From NCBI GenBank assembly GCA_003643975.1, contig QNAR01000096.1, positions 1 to 6,739 on the forward strand: a stretch of DNA of 6,739 nt. Reading direction: 5' to 3'. Under the pieces are notes generated by a model. That model had not been told where the DNA came from. It saw nothing but the letters and a program-made list of their open reading frames with translations, and made no database searches. The translations under genes and the position numbers were made by a program. Numbering within the stretch: the stretch's first letter is position 1; each line of letters starts with the position of its first letter. This document shows, piece by piece, positions 5,202 through 6,739 of the stretch. Source of the stretch: Thermotogae bacterium. Lineage in GTDB: Bacteria; Thermotogota; Thermotogae; Petrotogales; Kosmotogaceae.

Positions 5202-6422
5202 TTATTGTCTGATAAGCATTTCGGTGTTTTTATTAAGTACCACCAATATATTCTTGATATTGTTTTTTAGGGCATTTACAATTTCTTGATCTAAAGGCAT
5301 TTTTTCCATTTCTTTGATGGCGTTTTCGAGATTCATTGCGCTGCGATAAGGCCTATCGCTTATCAAGGCATCGAAGACATCTGCAACTGCTAAAATCCGT
5401 GCAAGATAAGGGATTTTATCTCCCTTCAACCCATATGGGTAACCGGATCCATCTGTCTTTTCATGATGGTATAGAATTACCGATTTCAAATCTCTTAAAT
5501 ATGGAATTTTGCCCACCAAAACCGCACCGATTTCTGAATGCCTTTTCATTATGAAATATTCTTCGTCATTGAGTTTTCCATTCTTGGCAAGGTCCTTCTC
5601 GGGTATTCCTATTTTCCCTATATCGTGAAGAAGCGCGGCCCTTTCCAGAAGCTTTAAGCGCTTTCTTTTTATACCGAGGTTTCTTCCTAATATTACAGCA
5701 ATTGCGGCTACATTTTTTGAATGATTTGCTGTGTGTCTATCTCTCTGTTCAAAAAGGAAAACAAGGGTTTCTAAGCCAACTGTCTGATAATGGGTGGAAA
5801 TTTCCCATTCTACTATCGTTCGAACAATCAAACAGGCTAAAAAGCCTATTGATAAAGCACTCACTATCTGGAAAAAACGTAGTGGGAAAATCTTTAGTTT
5901 ATAGTTCAAACCGAATACTAAAGGCTTGCCCGCTTCGGAATGAACAATTTCTATCAGATCTGACATGTTATATGCAGCCAAAAGTTCGTTCAAAGAAATC
6001 TCTGCCTGAACAATTTTATTTTTCACCACATTTTTCAGAAAATCATCAAATATGTTGAAGTACACGGATAATTCTTTGCCCTTTGATCCCGGGAGGATCT
6101 TGTAAAGGGATTCTTCATTTGAAAAGAAAGCAGGCCTATCTATGATTTTCATTGAATGGATAAGAGGAGAGCTTGCAAGCATATCATTGATATTGTTTTC
6201 AATGAATTCTTTATCACCCTTTTGTATCGCTTTATAAAACTCAGACCACTGAAAGTAACCGTAAGAAAGCTTTTCAGAAAGCAAAACCATCGAAAGCTCT
6301 AAAGCCTGTTTGCTGCTTTCTACCCTTTCTGTGTACCTAGCCAAGTTCAAATAATAAAACCCAACAATTGCTATAATGACCACGAATACAAAAACAGAAA
6401 TGTAGATCAATATTCTTCGCAT
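5202..6422 (-). CDS. Membrane-anchored HD-GYP cyclic-di-GMP phosphodiesterase with extracytoplasmic sensor region
   Basis: Encodes 406 residues from ATG 6422, with GGTGAG (6425-6430) just upstream. Transmembrane segments at about 5-25 and 183-204 enclose a roughly 155-residue extracytoplasmic region. Its FQWSEFYKAIQKGD stretch (57-70) with a following IENNINDML recalls CHASE4 sensor domains, but this is weak. The HD-GYP domain runs from about 218 to 390. It carries HTANHSKNVA (230-239, H234), HDIGK (266-270), MKRHSEIGA with H295, HHEKTDGSGYPYGL with H319-H320 and G327-Y328-P329, and DVFDALISDRPYR (348-360). All metal-binding and GYP residues are present, so it should hydrolyse c-di-GMP to pGpG or GMP, lowering the second messenger in response to an outside signal. 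The usual FDPEIV near the end is PLDQEIV here, a mild change. An extended -10 promoter lies just upstream, so it is probably transcribed on its own. Confidence 0.93.
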   Translation of the reverse strand: MRRILIYISVFVFVVIIAIVGFYYLNLARYTERVESSKQALELSMVLLSEKLSYGYFQWSEFYKAIQKGDKEFIENNINDMLASSPLIHSMKIIDRPAFFSNEESLYKILPGSKGKELSVYFNIFDDFLKNVVKNKIVQAEISLNELLAAYNMSDLIEIVHSEAGKPLVFGLNYKLKIFPLRFFQIVSALSIGFLACLIVRTIVEWEISTHYQTVGLETLVFLFEQRDRHTANHSKNVAAIAVILGRNLGIKRKRLKLLERAALLHDIGKIGIPEKDLAKNGKLNDEEYFIMKRHSEIGAVLVGKIPYLRDLKSVILYHHEKTDGSGYPYGLKGDKIPYLARILAVADVFDALISDRPYRSAMNLENAIKEMEKMPLDQEIVNALKNNIKNILVVLNKNTEMLIRQ

Positions 6423-6451
6423 ATCTCACCAACTTGTCAGCATGTGGCAAA

Positions 6452-6460
6452 ATTATAGCA
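6452..6460 (-). promoter_or_regulatory. Extended -10 promoter for the HD-GYP gene
   Basis: On the minus strand this reads TGCTATAAT, a consensus extended -10 element. The -35 position is poor (GTCAAT), as is common for extended -10 promoters. Initiation near 6445 would give a leader of about 22 nt. The -35 region overlaps the stop codon of the preceding gene. Confidence 0.55.
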
Positions 6461-6472
6461 TTTTAAGTAAGA

Positions 6473-6739
6473 CTATTGACCGACTTGAAAAGGATTGAAG
6501 GTTTTCCAGCAATACGCTTCAAGATATATATGTTTCCCATCATGCTCGATTTCCCTTTTTTCAGAGCTCGGATTTAACAACATGGAAAATTCTTTGAAGT
6601 TTATAAGCTCCAAATCATCTTTTGCTCGCTTTTCAAGACCAAATGAAATCAAAAGCTCTTTCAAAAGGTTTTTCTCGGGTATTGTTGCAACATAAATGGC
6701 ATTACCTTTTTGAGTAATCGCAGGAAATTCTTTGAAACC
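6473..6739 (-). CDS. C-terminal fragment of an unidentified protein, possibly a family 42-type glycoside hydrolase
   Basis: The frame is open from the right edge to TAG at 6473-6475, giving 88 C-terminal residues; the start lies outside the window. The visible part reads FPAITQKGNAIYVATIPEKNLLKELLISFGLE, followed after a gap by FSMLLNPSSEKREIEHDGKH and a short tail with LEAYCWKTFNPF. The order resembles the end of GH42 beta-galactosidases: a G-x-A-x-Y-x-A/G-T-x-P-x..L strand-helix from the trimerisation domain, then a small beta domain with LLN.S.E..E. The catalytic domain is not in view, so this is tentative and other glycosidase families are possible. A TTG at 6664 is internal, not a start. 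It lies 50 bp upstream of the HD-GYP gene on the same strand. Confidence 0.6.
   Translation of the reverse strand, partial: GFKEFPAITQKGNAIYVATIPEKNLLKELLISFGLEKRAKDDLELINFKEFSMLLNPSSEKREIEHDGKHIYLEAYCWKTFNPFQVGQ

Noticed and set aside
1..6739. CRISPR array, tRNA or rRNA genes
   Set aside because: No regularly spaced direct repeats with unique non-coding spacers, cloverleaf or rRNA signature was seen; the only periodic repeat is the coding TSNG array.

Overview
The window reads as AT-rich bacterial chromosome with strong GGAGGT-type ribosome-binding sites. I cannot place the organism firmly. The gene content (type I methylase, stand-alone RtcB, PadR/DUF1700/DUF4097 group, HD-GYP protein, a possible glycosidase) and protein style would suit an anaerobe of the Thermotogota or a Firmicutes-like lineage. 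This is a judgement from family resemblance, not a search result.

Layout from left to right: (1) 1-426 (+) is the C-terminal end of a type I restriction-modification methylase subunit, HsdM. (2) 427-710 has no intact gene, but its right half holds a frameshifted, stop-interrupted remnant resembling the C-terminal tail of Rpn/PD-(D/E)XK-type transposase nucleases. (3) 711-1862 (-) is a complete RtcB RNA ligase. (4) 1863-2136 is a divergent intergenic region with candidate promoters for both sides, a symmetric two-part dyad (2029-2065) and a perfect 10-bp palindrome (2080-2089). (5) 2137-5180 (+) is a probable four-gene operon: a membrane-anchored DUF4097 protein built of regularly spaced TSNG repeats, a PadR-family regulator, a DUF1700 membrane protein and a secreted SxxK serine hydrolase. 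(6) 5202-6422 (-) is a membrane-anchored HD-GYP cyclic-di-GMP phosphodiesterase, convergent with the operon. (7) 6473-6739 (-) is the C-terminal end of a gene entering from the right, tentatively a glycoside hydrolase.

The most interesting unit is the operon at 2137-5180. PadR, DUF1700 and DUF4097 genes are known to cluster. Here the DUF4097 gene comes first, the regulator sits second, and a secreted penicillin-recognising-type hydrolase is attached at the end behind a hairpin with no normal Shine-Dalgarno site. The symmetric dyad just downstream of the candidate -10 box is a plausible site for PadR autoregulation. A reasonable inference is a self-regulated cell-envelope response cassette, but its signal and substrate cannot be read from the sequence.
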